A stretch of 64,000 bases of DNA from UBA4582 sp047630175 (GTDB lineage: Bacteria; Pseudomonadota; Gammaproteobacteria; Pseudomonadales; Azotimanducaceae): assembly GCA_047630175.1 (NCBI GenBank), contig JBLHVI010000005.1, positions 55,326 through 119,325 of the forward strand, given 5' to 3'. Below are positions 17,296 through 27,470 of this stretch, one piece after another. The first letter of the stretch is position 1. Each line of letters starts with the position of its first letter. Under the pieces are notes generated by a model, which made no database searches, was not told the origin of the DNA, and worked only from the letters and a program-made list of their open reading frames with translations. A program made the translations under genes and the position numbers.

Positions 17296-18822
17296 ATGCA
17301 AGATGCCGCACTCATATCGTTATCAGCTTACTTTTTTCTGATGCTTGGAATTGGTTATTATGGCTACCGTAACGCCACCAGCGATATGTCAGAATACATG
17401 CTCGGCGGTCGTAAATTACACCCCGCCGTTGGCGCTTTATCAGCTGGCGCGTCAGACATGAGCGGCTGGATGTTAATGGGACTACCTGGCGCCATATATC
17501 TCACGGGATTAAGCTCTGCTTGGATCGCCGTTGGCCTGCTTATAGGCGCTTACTTCAATTACCTGTTGGTTGCACCCCGACTGCGGGTCTATACCGAGAT
17601 GGCTAATGATGCCATTACCATCCCGGATTTCTTTGAAAAGCGCTTCGACGACACCTCTCATGCACTGCGCATCATTTCATCCGTCGTCATTATCATCTTC
17701 TTTACGCTTTACACCTCATCTGGCGTTGTAGCCGGGGGCAAACTGTTCGAAGCATCTTTTGGCATAGGATATGAAATTGGCTTGTTTCTAACCGCCGGCG
17801 TTGTGGTTGCCTACACGCTGTTTGGCGGCTTTCTGGCCGTCAGCATCACCGACTTCGTGCAGGGCTGTATTATGTTTGTAGCCCTCATCCTGGTACCAGT
17901 TGTTGCCTTCTTCGAGCTTGGCAGCACAAACGCTATCGTTAACAGCATCGATTCGGTGGACGCCACCCTGCTGACTTGGTTCAGCGGCGTGACATTCCTC
18001 GGGCTTATCTCCAGCCTGTCATGGGGACTAGGTTACTTTGGCCAGCCGCATATTATTGTTCGATTTATGGCTATTAGAAACCTCGCCGGAATCAAAACCG
18101 CACGGCATATTGGGATGAGCTGGATGCTAGTGACGGTGCTGGGTTCCGTCGGCACAGGATTGATTGGCCTCGCCTACGTCACCGCCCACAGCGGTAGTAT
18201 AAATGACGCAGAGACGATCTTTATCTACCTGTCGCAGGTCCTATTCAGCCCTCTAATTGCCGGTTTTCTGTTGGCAGCAATTCTGGCTGCAATTATGAGC
18301 ACAATTTCTTCCCAACTATTGGTATCTTCGAGCTCATTAACCGAGGATATTTACAAGACTTTCGTGCGTCGATCAGCCAGCCAAAAAGAGCTAGTCCTGA
18401 TCGGCCGGATATCTGTCTTCGCTGTTTCACTGGTCGCCATTGCCCTGGCATTTGATCGCTCAAGTTCAATTTTGTCGCTAGTGAGTAATGCCTGGGCAGG
18501 TTTCGGTGCTGCGTTTGGGCCCATCATTCTGCTTAGCCTTTACTGGCGTAACATGACTCGTAATGGCGCCCTGGCAGGCATGATCACCGGTGCCGCCACG
18601 GTGCTGTTGTGGATCTACGCACCTGTTGAAGTCGCTGGCGAGCCGCTAGGCGCACTTGTTTATGAAATCGTGCCCGGTTTTGTTCTCGCAACGATAGCCA
18701 CGATAGGCGTCAGCCTCGTCACCGCTAAGCCTTCAGCGCAGCTACTGACACGTCATGATGAAGTCGTCACTTTCATTGATGATCACAATAACGATCAGGT
18801 CCTCGCGAAACCTCTCGTGTAA
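17296..18822 (+). CDS. putP: Sodium/proline symporter
   Basis: PutP imports proline with Na+ across the inner membrane. The 508-residue protein belongs to the solute:sodium symporter family, with about 13 hydrophobic segments. Diagnostic stretches are ALSAGASDMSGWMLMGLPG near residue 50, the IPDFFEKRF segment near 105, and AAIMSTISSQLLVSSS near 335 containing Na+-site serines/threonines. It lies 77 bp after proA and about 100 bp before putA, so uptake and breakdown genes are adjacent. A GC-rich hairpin follows it. Confidence 0.93.
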   Translation: MQDAALISLSAYFFLMLGIGYYGYRNATSDMSEYMLGGRKLHPAVGALSAGASDMSGWMLMGLPGAIYLTGLSSAWIAVGLLIGAYFNYLLVAPRLRVYTEMANDAITIPDFFEKRFDDTSHALRIISSVVIIIFFTLYTSSGVVAGGKLFEASFGIGYEIGLFLTAGVVVAYTLFGGFLAVSITDFVQGCIMFVALILVPVVAFFELGSTNAIVNSIDSVDATLLTWFSGVTFLGLISSLSWGLGYFGQPHIIVRFMAIRNLAGIKTARHIGMSWMLVTVLGSVGTGLIGLAYVTAHSGSINDAETIFIYLSQVLFSPLIAGFLLAAILAAIMSTISSQLLVSSSSLTEDIYKTFVRRSASQKELVLIGRISVFAVSLVAIALAFDRSSSILSLVSNAWAGFGAAFGPIILLSLYWRNMTRNGALAGMITGAATVLLWIYAPVEVAGEPLGALVYEIVPGFVLATIATIGVSLVTAKPSAQLLTRHDEVVTFIDDHNNDQVLAKPLV

Positions 18823-18853
18823 ATTTATCAATCCAGGTCTTTTCTAAAGGTTG

Positions 18854-18871
18854 CCCGAGCTTCGACTCGGG
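18854..18871 (+). terminator. Hairpin between putP and putA
   Basis: CCCGAG (18854-18859) and CTCGGG (18866-18871) form a 6-bp GC-rich stem with a 6-base loop. There is no T-run after it. It could partly terminate or process the transcript between putP and putA. A TTGACT hexamer at 18878-18883 just downstream could be a -35 for putA, but no good -10 fits. Confidence 0.35.
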
Positions 18872-18925
18872 TTCAGCTTGACTAAGGCTATTCTAAATTA
18901 ATACAACCACGGCTGGAGCAACTGC

Positions 18926-21900
18926 ATGTCGACTATTTTTACAAACATCCCAAATGATTCGCTGAAGTCAGCTCTAGCTGAAGCGTTTGATGCCATCAGC
19001 GAGGCCCATCTGATGGATGAAGCAACGCTCATCCATCAAATCATTGAGGATGCCGACTTATCTCGGGAACAACGGGACAACATTCAGGAGCGCGCCATAG
19101 GTTTGATCGATTTTATTCGCAACTCCGGTCAACCAGGCTTGATGGATCAGTTTCTTTCTGAGTACGGATTATCAACTAACGAGGGCATTGCGCTAATGTG
19201 TCTAGCCGAGGCACTGCTGCGTGTGCCCGACGCGGGTACTATCGACGCTCTTATTGAAGACAAAATCACGCCTTACAACTGGGATGAGCACTTCGGCCAA
19301 TCAAGCTCAGTGCTCGTTAACGCCTCCACCATCGGTCTGATGCTCACGGGCCGGGTTCTCGACGAAGACAACACGACAAGTGTTTCAGGCCTACTCAACC
19401 GGACAGTAAAAAGGCTAGGTGAGCCCGTGGTGCGGATGGCCGTCAAGCGTGCCATGAAAGAGATGGGAAATCAGTTCGTTCTAGGGCAAACCATTGAACA
19501 GGCAATTAAGCGTGGTCGAGCAGAGCTACGCGAAGGCTTCCTGTATTCCTATGACATGCTTGGTGAAGGCGCCCTCACGCAAGCGGACGCAGACGCCTAT
19601 TACGAGGCCTACTCCAATGCGATAAGCGTTATCGGCGAATCCGGCAAGCTTGGGCCTGTTGCCGAACGACCCGGGATTTCGGTGAAACTATCGGCACTAC
19701 ACCCTCGCTTTGAATTCAACAAAGCCGAGCGCCTGCACCAGGAACTCGTTCCACGCCTGACCGCATTAGCGATACTGGCTAAGGAAAATGGCATGGGCCT
19801 AAATATTGATGCTGAAGAAGCCAACCGCTTGGAAGCTTCCTTACCCATATTGCTCAGTACTCTCAGCGATGAACGCTTGGCTGGCTGGGATGGCTTCGGC
19901 GTCGTTATTCAGGCGTATGGCAAGCGCGCAACCCATGTTATCGACTGGCTTTACCAACTTGCCACCGCCTTAGATCGCAAGGTTATGGTACGCCTCGTCA
20001 AGGGCGCCTACTGGGATAGTGAAATCAAACATGGCCAAGTTGAAGGTGCTGCAGACTTTCCGGTCTTTACACAGCGCGCCGCCACTGATGTCTCTTTTAT
20101 CTGCTGCGCCAAGAAACTGCTGGCCATGACCGATCGTATTTATCCGCAGTTTGCTACCCACAATGCCCAGACCGCCGCCGCTATTTTAGAACTCGCCGAC
20201 GCTGGCCAGCCCTATGAATTTCAGCGCCTGCACGGTATGGGAGAGACTCTGCATAATCATCTGCGACAGAACGAAGGGGTGCGCTGCCGGATTTATGCTC
20301 CGGTCGGACCGCACAAGGATTTGCTCGCCTATTTAGTGCGACGCCTGCTGGAAAATGGCGCAAACTCGTCCTTCGTCAATCAGATTAATGACAAGCGCCT
20401 GCCGTCTCGAACCCTCGCCACTGACCCAATGGATCGCGTGACACAGACAGCCGGCAAACGCTCTAGCAACCTGAAGAGCCCAGCAGACATATACGCCCCT
20501 TCGCGCGTCGCCGCCCGCGGCTGGGACATCAATAGCAGTACCGATATTTTTGAAATTAACGAAGCACGGCAGGAGTTCCGGCATCAGCAATGGGAAGCCA
20601 AACCCATTACGGTTGTACCATTCGCGAGCGGTATTACAGAGACACTGACAAACCCGGCCGACCCTACAGACATTGTCGGCACGGTGACTCTAGCTACCGC
20701 TAACGATGCTGCTGAGGCTGCCAGCGCTGCAAACACTTGGGAAGATGTTAGTGCTGAAGAGCGAGCCAAATTCTTACGCCGGGCCGCTGACCTATATGAG
20801 GCAGAGTTCGGTGAACTATTCGCCCTGCTGACGAGAGAAGCCGGCAAAACCCAAACTGATGCCATCGCTGAGGTTCGCGAGGCAGTTGACTTTCTGCGCT
20901 ACTATGCTAACCAGGCAGAGAAACTAGGCATACACACATCGTTAGGTATTGTCACCTGTATATCGCCGTGGAACTTCCCATTGGCGATATTCACTGGCCA
21001 AATCGCTGCGGCTCTGGCCGCCGGCAACGGTGTGCTAGCAAAATCTGCGGAGACCACTCCGCTCATCGCCGCTAAAGCGGTAACTCTCATGCACTACGCC
21101 GGCGTTCCATTATCTGTGCTGCAGTATTTACCCGGCACGGGCCAGGAGGTCGGCAACGCGTTGGTCTCACACCCGAGAACTGCCGGCGTATGCTTTACCG
21201 GCTCAACCGGGACTGCCCACGCAATACACCAAGCTATGGCCGCAAACTTATCACCAGATGCGCCGCTGATTGCCGAAACCGGCGGGCTCAACGCTGCCAT
21301 CATCGACTCAACGGCGTTACCGGAACAAGCGGTACGCCACACGATTGCTTCTGCTTTTCAATCGGCGGGCCAGCGCTGCTCAGCCATGCGCATCCTGTAT
21401 ATTCAGGAAGATATTGCTGATGGCTTTCTCGCCATGCTGTTTGGCGCTATGGACGAATTGGCGCTTGGGAACCCTTGGGATCTAACAACAGATATCGGTC
21501 CTATAATTTCAGCATCTGCTCACCAGCAAATACATGAGTATATCGATCAGGCGCGCAGCCAGGGCAGGTTGCTCAAGCAACTTGCCACACCCGAACAGGG
21601 GCACTTTGTTGGCCCTGCTGTGATTGAAGTAACCGGTATTGAAGAAATGCAGGAAGAGATCTTCGGCCCAGTGCTCCATATCGCACGCTTTCGTGCGGAG
21701 GACTATGAGGCAACGCTTGCGGCGATTAACCACAAAGGCTATGGACTGACCTTCGGCCTACACACCCGCATTGATGAGCGCGTTAAGGCTATCTCAGGCC
21801 AAATGAAGATGGGCAACATCTATATTAACCGGAATCAGGTGGGGGCCGTTGTCGAGTCTCAGCCGTTCGGCGGTGAGGGGCTCTCGGGAACAGGTCCCAA

Positions 21901-22495
21901 AGCTGGCGGGCCGCGCTATGTGAACCGGTTTACGGCGCCACACCGCACAATTTATGAGAACACAGATAACGCTAATATAGCCTCGTTAGCGGACGCGCAG
22001 CGCTTGATTGATGGCGTACATCGACCCGAGCTTGAGGCGCTCGTAACAGAGGAAATGGCCGGCCCCACGGGTGAATCGAACGTATTCAGTTTGTGGCCAC
22101 GCGGTTTGATTCTCTGCCTTGGGCCAACGCTTGACGAAGCTCTTGTACAAGCTGGAGCCGCAAGACGTGCTGGTTGCCCAACGGCTATTATTGCGCCCGG
22201 CGCGCAAGGTCCAGGGTGCATTGATGGCTATTTGAGTCGCGACGATTTAAGCAAGCTGGAAGGCATTGACGTTGTTGCTTTGTCGAGCGATGACGCTGAC
22301 TTGCGCCACGCTCGTATTGCGCTGGCAAGCCGCCCAGGCAAAATCATTCCGTTGTGCCCAGCCGCGAACCTTGAGCACTACTGTGTCGTCGAACGCCACA
22401 CCTGTATCGATACTACTGCGGCGGGGGGTAATGCAACGCTCTTGACTGATCCGGGAGCAGATGCAGATTCAGCAACCAGTGGGGCAATCGTTTAA
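18926..22495 (+). CDS. putA: Bifunctional proline dehydrogenase/P5C dehydrogenase PutA
   Basis: PutA oxidises proline to glutamate using FAD and NAD+. The 1189-residue product starts directly with the alpha-helical arm domain and has no N-terminal ribbon-helix-helix, so it should not bind DNA as a repressor. The proline dehydrogenase barrel spans about 190-490, with the substrate-binding YLVRR near residue 468. The aldehyde dehydrogenase domain spans about 560-1020, with CISPWNFPLAIFTG, GSTGTAHAI and the catalytic cysteine in QSAGQRCSA near residue 817. About 170 further C-terminal residues end with the conserved TTAAGGNATLL tail, as in long PutAs (type B). The last 18 residues extend past that tail and are acidic and low-complexity. 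Confidence 0.95.
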   Translation: MSTIFTNIPNDSLKSALAEAFDAISEAHLMDEATLIHQIIEDADLSREQRDNIQERAIGLIDFIRNSGQPGLMDQFLSEYGLSTNEGIALMCLAEALLRVPDAGTIDALIEDKITPYNWDEHFGQSSSVLVNASTIGLMLTGRVLDEDNTTSVSGLLNRTVKRLGEPVVRMAVKRAMKEMGNQFVLGQTIEQAIKRGRAELREGFLYSYDMLGEGALTQADADAYYEAYSNAISVIGESGKLGPVAERPGISVKLSALHPRFEFNKAERLHQELVPRLTALAILAKENGMGLNIDAEEANRLEASLPILLSTLSDERLAGWDGFGVVIQAYGKRATHVIDWLYQLATALDRKVMVRLVKGAYWDSEIKHGQVEGAADFPVFTQRAATDVSFICCAKKLLAMTDRIYPQFATHNAQTAAAILELADAGQPYEFQRLHGMGETLHNHLRQNEGVRCRIYAPVGPHKDLLAYLVRRLLENGANSSFVNQINDKRLPSRTLATDPMDRVTQTAGKRSSNLKSPADIYAPSRVAARGWDINSSTDIFEINEARQEFRHQQWEAKPITVVPFASGITETLTNPADPTDIVGTVTLATANDAAEAASAANTWEDVSAEERAKFLRRAADLYEAEFGELFALLTREAGKTQTDAIAEVREAVDFLRYYANQAEKLGIHTSLGIVTCISPWNFPLAIFTGQIAAALAAGNGVLAKSAETTPLIAAKAVTLMHYAGVPLSVLQYLPGTGQEVGNALVSHPRTAGVCFTGSTGTAHAIHQAMAANLSPDAPLIAETGGLNAAIIDSTALPEQAVRHTIASAFQSAGQRCSAMRILYIQEDIADGFLAMLFGAMDELALGNPWDLTTDIGPIISASAHQQIHEYIDQARSQGRLLKQLATPEQGHFVGPAVIEVTGIEEMQEEIFGPVLHIARFRAEDYEATLAAINHKGYGLTFGLHTRIDERVKAISGQMKMGNIYINRNQVGAVVESQPFGGEGLSGTGPKAGGPRYVNRFTAPHRTIYENTDNANIASLADAQRLIDGVHRPELEALVTEEMAGPTGESNVFSLWPRGLILCLGPTLDEALVQAGAARRAGCPTAIIAPGAQGPGCIDGYLSRDDLSKLEGIDVVALSSDDADLRHARIALASRPGKIIPLCPAANLEHYCVVERHTCIDTTAAGGNATLLTDPGADADSATSGAIV

Positions 22496-22763
22496 GGTCA
22501 GGCTGCTTTAGTCCGGCTGGCGCCGCAGGGTCTTTGCTATGAATGGCACATCGAATGCCTGCCTCGCTCTGACGCGCGCCTTAATTTCTCATTTCTTCGG
22601 GCATGAGCGAACGAGCGCGGCGCCGACCGCCGCGGAGGAAGACCGCTTTTGGGCTCTGACTTAAACGCGGAATGACGCTGAGCGAGTGGATAGAAATGAC
22701 GTCCTCATTTACCGCTTCAAAACAGAATCGACCAGCGTAAAGAACACCTCAAGTGAGTGAGAC

Positions 22764-24530
22764 TCAGCTCAGGTCGCTTTTGTCTTGACTAAACAAAAGC
22801 TCTAATTCTTTACGACCCTCAATACCAATCTTTATCAACGCATCCATCTCTATGGGGTGCTTTAGCGTCTCATCGATCAGCGCTTGATCGTGGCGCGTAA
22901 ACAGCGTCGACATCTCTTGGGCTTTAATATCAGACATACCGATGCCTCGCAGCACGGCGCCGCCCATTTCGACACTGCTGCCGAACATCTCACGTACTGA
23001 TACGTCGACACCTGCTTGACGCTGCTTCAGTAGATTCACTCGATTGTGCGCGCGAGAAATTATTTTAATGTGCGGACACTCATGCCGTACGAGGGTAATA
23101 ACTTCTAGGGCATCTTCCTCGTCGTCGATTGCCACCAACAACACGCGTGCATGACGAATACCTGCGGTTTCAAGTAGGTCCATACGTGTCGCGTCACCGA
23201 AGAACACCTTGTTACCGAATTTTTTCACAAACTCGATGTGTTCGGCATTTTTATCGAGTGCGGTAAAAGCGATGCCATTAGCTGTAAGTAGTCGACCGGT
23301 AATTTGCCCGACCCGCCCGAAGCCCGCGATAATCACTTCTGGCTCAGCTTCACTCCACGATGAATCGTAGTTTTCAACCGCGTCAGATTTTCGCGACACG
23401 ATGACTTTGTTATAAAGCACTAGTAATGGTGAGGTGAACGCCATCGACAAACCTACAATTAGCGCAACCATGTTGGCTAAACCCGCATCAATGACGTTGG
23501 CTTCACTGGCATGACTCATCACGACGAAGGCAAACTCACCACCTTGCGATAACATCAGCCCGAGACGCATGGCATCATTAAAGCCAGCCCCGGCCAAGCG
23601 GGCAAGGCCGCCGATGATCAATGTCTTTATCAGCATCAACAATAACGCCAGGCCGATGATCAACAGCGGATGACTAATTAATAGCCCCACGTCGAGGGTC
23701 ATACCGATGGCGATGAAAAACAAGCCTAGGAGCAGGCCTTTAAACGGCTCAACCTCTGCTTCTAGTTGATGTTTGAAACTGGAGTTCGCCAACAAAATAC
23801 CCGCAATGAAAGCCCCCATACCCATGGACAGACCCGCCGCTTCGATAAGCAAAGACATTCCCAATACTATCAGCAGAGCCGCTGCTGTCATCAACTCGGT
23901 GCTGCTGTAATTCGCGACGAGTCGCAGTAGCGGATTTAATAAGTAGCGACCGGCAATAAGTACCGCAACGATCACGCCGGCACCAATCAACCAATCCGCT
24001 TCTGAACCTGACCCGCCTCCGGATAGCGCCTCCACATAAAGCAAGATAGGAATAACCGCCAGATCCTGAAATAGCAATATTGCAAAACCTTTCTGACCTA
24101 GCGACGTATCCAGAATGCGATAGCTGGTCATTAACTGAATAGCGAATGCGGTTGATGACAGCGCCAAAGACAGGCCAATCATCAAAGCAATACTGAATTC
24201 TGCCTGAATAGACCACACGACCAAAGCGACGATCAACGCTGCGGTTCCAAGCAGTTGGGTTGAGCCAAGCAAGATTATCAAATTACGCATACGCCAAAGA
24301 ATCGTCGGGCTCAGTTCAAGCCCAATCAAAAACAACAGCATGACAACGCCTAACTCAGCCAGATGGAGAGTATCTGTTGGATCTGAAATCATAGCCAGAC
24401 CCCAAGGACCGATAGCAACACCCGCTGCAAGATAGCCTAATATTGCCCCCAGTCGCAGACGCTCGAACAATGGCACAGCAATGACCGCAGCGGTCAGATA
24501 GATCACGGCGTTAATCAGTAGATCATGCAT
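22764..24530 (-). CDS. CPA2 monovalent cation:proton antiporter with RCK domain (KefB/C-like)
   Basis: An inner-membrane antiporter or glutathione-gated K+ efflux-type protein of 588 residues. The N-terminal ~380 residues have about 12 membrane helices with LGYLAAGVAIGPWG, GVVMLLFLIGLELSP, LSSTAFAIQ and FQDLAVIP, all typical of KefB/KefC. The cytoplasmic RCK/TrkA-N domain starts near residue 405 with VIIAGFGRVGQITGRLL (GxGxxG) and continues with FGDATRMDLLE. The substrate ion cannot be told from sequence. Its start is 35 bp after the end of copA on the same strand, so the two are probably co-transcribed. Confidence 0.9.
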   Translation of the reverse strand: MHDLLINAVIYLTAAVIAVPLFERLRLGAILGYLAAGVAIGPWGLAMISDPTDTLHLAELGVVMLLFLIGLELSPTILWRMRNLIILLGSTQLLGTAALIVALVVWSIQAEFSIALMIGLSLALSSTAFAIQLMTSYRILDTSLGQKGFAILLFQDLAVIPILLYVEALSGGGSGSEADWLIGAGVIVAVLIAGRYLLNPLLRLVANYSSTELMTAAALLIVLGMSLLIEAAGLSMGMGAFIAGILLANSSFKHQLEAEVEPFKGLLLGLFFIAIGMTLDVGLLISHPLLIIGLALLLMLIKTLIIGGLARLAGAGFNDAMRLGLMLSQGGEFAFVVMSHASEANVIDAGLANMVALIVGLSMAFTSPLLVLYNKVIVSRKSDAVENYDSSWSEAEPEVIIAGFGRVGQITGRLLTANGIAFTALDKNAEHIEFVKKFGNKVFFGDATRMDLLETAGIRHARVLLVAIDDEEDALEVITLVRHECPHIKIISRAHNRVNLLKQRQAGVDVSVREMFGSSVEMGGAVLRGIGMSDIKAQEMSTLFTRHDQALIDETLKHPIEMDALIKIGIEGRKELELLFSQDKSDLS

Positions 24531-24565
24531 TGCTATTTTGATCCTTGTGGGCCGTTGTCATTTGA

Positions 24566-27307
24566 TCAAGCGTCTAACGAAACGTTGCGTAGTCGATTGG
24601 CGTTAAGCACAACAGTCACCGACGAAGCGGCCATAGCCATGGCCGCGAATACTGGATTAACGAGTTGCTGAAACACCGGGTAGAAAACGCCTGCAGCAAC
24701 GGGAATCAAGAGTAGGTTGTAGGCAAAAGCACCTGCCAGATTTTGATAGATATTGCGCAGCGTTAATCTCGATAACACAATAGCGCGAGCGACCCCGGCA
24801 ACACTATCACCCAGCAACGCAATATCGGCACTGGCTATAGCGACATCGGCGCCCTTGCCCATGGCAAAACCAACGTCAGCCGCGCTTAACGCCAGCGCAT
24901 CATTGATGCCATCGCCGACCATGGCAACGCGTTCGCCCTTTGCCTGTAAGTCTTGGATATGCGCCAGCTTATCTTGAGGCGCAACTTCTGCGACAAACCC
25001 ATCAAGGTTAAGTTGCACAGCTATCTTGCTCGCCGTCGCCTTGTTATCGCCCGTGAGCATAACTACTTTCAAGCCAAGCTGATGCAGTTTCTGAACTGCT
25101 TCGACAGAATCTGGCTTGAGTTGATCACTAAGACTGAAATAGCCGAGAACACTTTTTTGCTGACCCACATAGATTACCGTCTCAGCAATGTCGAGCGACT
25201 TGAGGCCTTGAGTCATACCCAACTGCTGCATAAAGGCATAATTACCCACAGCCACCGGCTCACCGTCAATCTCTCCGCTAACCCCGCCACCGGGAGCCAC
25301 TAGAAAACCAGTCACTTCCCGAAAAACTGCACCTTGGGCCACACAATACTCGGTAACGGCGTCAGCCAGTGGGTGCTCTGACAGTCGCTCAAGACTGCAG
25401 GCAAGCGCTAACATAGGCAACCCTGTTTTGAAATTGACCACGCTCGTAACCTCCGGCGTTCCGAGCGTCAGGGTACCCGTCTTGTCGACGACAATCGTCG
25501 TTAGGCGACTTGCAGCCTGCAGTGCATCGCCATTTTTAAACAGCAAGCCCGCATTAGCAGCTCGGCCAACGCCCACCATAATCGACATGGGAATCGCTAA
25601 ACCAATGGCACATGGGCACGCCACGATCAGCACTGACATGCCCGCGACAATAGCGTAGGAAATTGTTGGTTCGGGTCCCAGCAACAGCCATAGTACGGCG
25701 GTAAGCGCGCTGATGACCAGCACAGCTGGCACAAAAATAGACGCGATTTTGTCAGTAATACGCGCAATCTTAGGTTTCGAGTTTTGCGCCTGACGCACCA
25801 GCCTTACGATACTCGCCAACACCGTATCCGCACCTACTTGCTCTGCGCGCATCACCAACATACCGTACTGGTTAAGTGTGCCTGCAATCAACTTGTCATC
25901 TGCCTGCTTGTCGACAGGCAGCGATTCCCCCGACAGCATCGATTCATTGACTGAACTCTCTCCTTGCAAAACCACGCCGTCAACGGGCACTGTTTCACCC
26001 GGTCGTATGCGCAGCTGATCGCCGACGATGACACTCGATACGGCCACAGGCTGATCAATTCCCGCTTCTATACGAAGGGTCGATTGTGGCTGCAAATCAA
26101 GTAAGTGACGCACCGCCATAGACGTCTTGCCCTTGGCATTGTTTTCCAGCGCCTTGCCCAATCCCACGAAGCCTAAAATGAATACTGCCGCCTCAAAAAA
26201 CAGATGCCGTGCCTCGAGCGGCAACAGATCTGGGATCACGATAATAAGCATAGAGTAAAGCCAAGCTGTACTCGTACTAAGCGCAATCAGCGTATCCATC
26301 GTCGTCGTACCGTGCATAGCAGCTTTGAGCGCGGCATAGTAAAAATGTTTCCCGGAGAAAATCATGACCGCCAGCACTAGTAGACCGACAACGGCCCAGA
26401 ACGAAACCTGCTGCAACGGCGGCATGATCTCAAACCACATACCGGCCATTAACAAGGTTCCCGTCAGCAACGCCGCCGCCGCCTGGAAACCGGCGTGATG
26501 CAGGCGCGCTTGTAAACGCCCTGCTCTATCCTCAACGCTCTCGTCAATGGCCTCACTGGCAGCGTAGCCGGCCTTGCCGACAGCAGCAATTAACGCTGAC
26601 GCCGTGGCGCTAGTAACAACAGTGGCTGTTTCATCGGCAAAATTCACCATCGCGTCAGTCGTACCGGATGTACTGAGTAAGGCCGCTTCGACGTTCGCAA
26701 CACAACTGGCACACGACATACCCTGAATATCAAGCGTCACCGCGGGCGGCACATCATTCGCTTTAACTTCTTGGCTGGCATCCTCAACCAGGGCGCTGAC
26801 GGTATTAATGGCCGCACCAGAGATATCGACATCAGCCACTGTTAGGTTTGAAGCAACCGGGTAGCCCACCTGATTAAGGTCATGCGCCAGCACCGCCCAA
26901 TCAAAGTTACCATTTACGGTAACGAGCCCTCGATCAAGTTCCACCGCGACTTCGCTAACACCCGCTATCGCAGCAACCGCAACCGACACGCGATCCACGC
27001 ATTTCTTGCAATGCATGCCAGTCACCGGTATCGACACTTCACCCTGCCACTGCAATGCATCGACACCATAGCCCGCAGCTTCAATCGCAGCTTGGATTCT
27101 CAGCGGATCTATAAACTGGTCGGTGGTGACTCGACCGATGCTTGCATCAGGCAGTGTCGCCAGTTCGACGTCTACCATAGTCTCCACAACATCAATCGCA
27201 GCAGCATCGCGAGCGTCGTCAACGACCGCCTCAATAGCACCTTTAACGCGCGCGACGCAGTGGCCACAGGTCATCCCTGTGATATCAAATCGTAGTTTCG
27301 CCGTCAT
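24566..27307 (-). CDS. copA: Copper-exporting P1B-type ATPase
   Basis: A Cu(I)-pumping ATPase of the inner membrane, 913 residues from ATG 27307 (GGAG eight bases upstream; an open frame to 27427 adds an unlikely Trp/Arg-rich leader). Three N-terminal heavy-metal domains carry GMTCGHC, GMHCKKC and GMSCASC. The membrane CPC motif (VACPCAIGL) is near residue 563, the phosphorylated Asp (DKTGTLT) near 607, with HPLADAV and GDGINDALALSAADVG following. The C-terminal helices hold YN (AYNLLLIP) and MAASSVTVV, the Cu(I)-specific pattern. The first metal domain has an unusually long insertion. It is divergent from the CopL-like/cusCBA genes. Confidence 0.93.
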   Translation of the reverse strand: MTAKLRFDITGMTCGHCVARVKGAIEAVVDDARDAAAIDVVETMVDVELATLPDASIGRVTTDQFIDPLRIQAAIEAAGYGVDALQWQGEVSIPVTGMHCKKCVDRVSVAVAAIAGVSEVAVELDRGLVTVNGNFDWAVLAHDLNQVGYPVASNLTVADVDISGAAINTVSALVEDASQEVKANDVPPAVTLDIQGMSCASCVANVEAALLSTSGTTDAMVNFADETATVVTSATASALIAAVGKAGYAASEAIDESVEDRAGRLQARLHHAGFQAAAALLTGTLLMAGMWFEIMPPLQQVSFWAVVGLLVLAVMIFSGKHFYYAALKAAMHGTTTMDTLIALSTSTAWLYSMLIIVIPDLLPLEARHLFFEAAVFILGFVGLGKALENNAKGKTSMAVRHLLDLQPQSTLRIEAGIDQPVAVSSVIVGDQLRIRPGETVPVDGVVLQGESSVNESMLSGESLPVDKQADDKLIAGTLNQYGMLVMRAEQVGADTVLASIVRLVRQAQNSKPKIARITDKIASIFVPAVLVISALTAVLWLLLGPEPTISYAIVAGMSVLIVACPCAIGLAIPMSIMVGVGRAANAGLLFKNGDALQAASRLTTIVVDKTGTLTLGTPEVTSVVNFKTGLPMLALACSLERLSEHPLADAVTEYCVAQGAVFREVTGFLVAPGGGVSGEIDGEPVAVGNYAFMQQLGMTQGLKSLDIAETVIYVGQQKSVLGYFSLSDQLKPDSVEAVQKLHQLGLKVVMLTGDNKATASKIAVQLNLDGFVAEVAPQDKLAHIQDLQAKGERVAMVGDGINDALALSAADVGFAMGKGADVAIASADIALLGDSVAGVARAIVLSRLTLRNIYQNLAGAFAYNLLLIPVAAGVFYPVFQQLVNPVFAAMAMAASSVTVVLNANRLRNVSLDA

Positions 27308-27357
27308 ATACCGCTCCGTATCAACTGCAGTGACTCTGCAATCTGCAGCTGGCTTGA

Positions 27358-27370
27358 CCCTTCTGAAGGG
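27358..27370. promoter_or_regulatory. Perfect inverted repeat in the copA/copL-like divergent region
   Basis: CCCTTC-T-GAAGGG, overlapping TTGACC on the plus strand (27354-27359). It sits 51 bp before the copA start and about 100 bp before the opposite operon, where a metal-responsive regulator might bind. It does not match the CueR spacing I know (7-bp arms with 7-bp centre), so the regulator is unknown. No regulator gene lies nearby. Confidence 0.4.
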
Positions 27371-27470
27371 CGCCCATGTTCGGGGCAAAGTCTTGCTTTT
27401 GGTTGACCACCAAACGTTTTCGCGCAAGGATGGTCTTATATAAATATCTCAGTAATTGTACACTAAGAAA

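Noticed and set aside
22496..22763. 268-bp gap after putA examined for a terminator, repeat or small gene
   Set aside because: GC-rich short inverted bits (GCGCGGCGCC region) are present but no stem plus T-run and no open frame of note.
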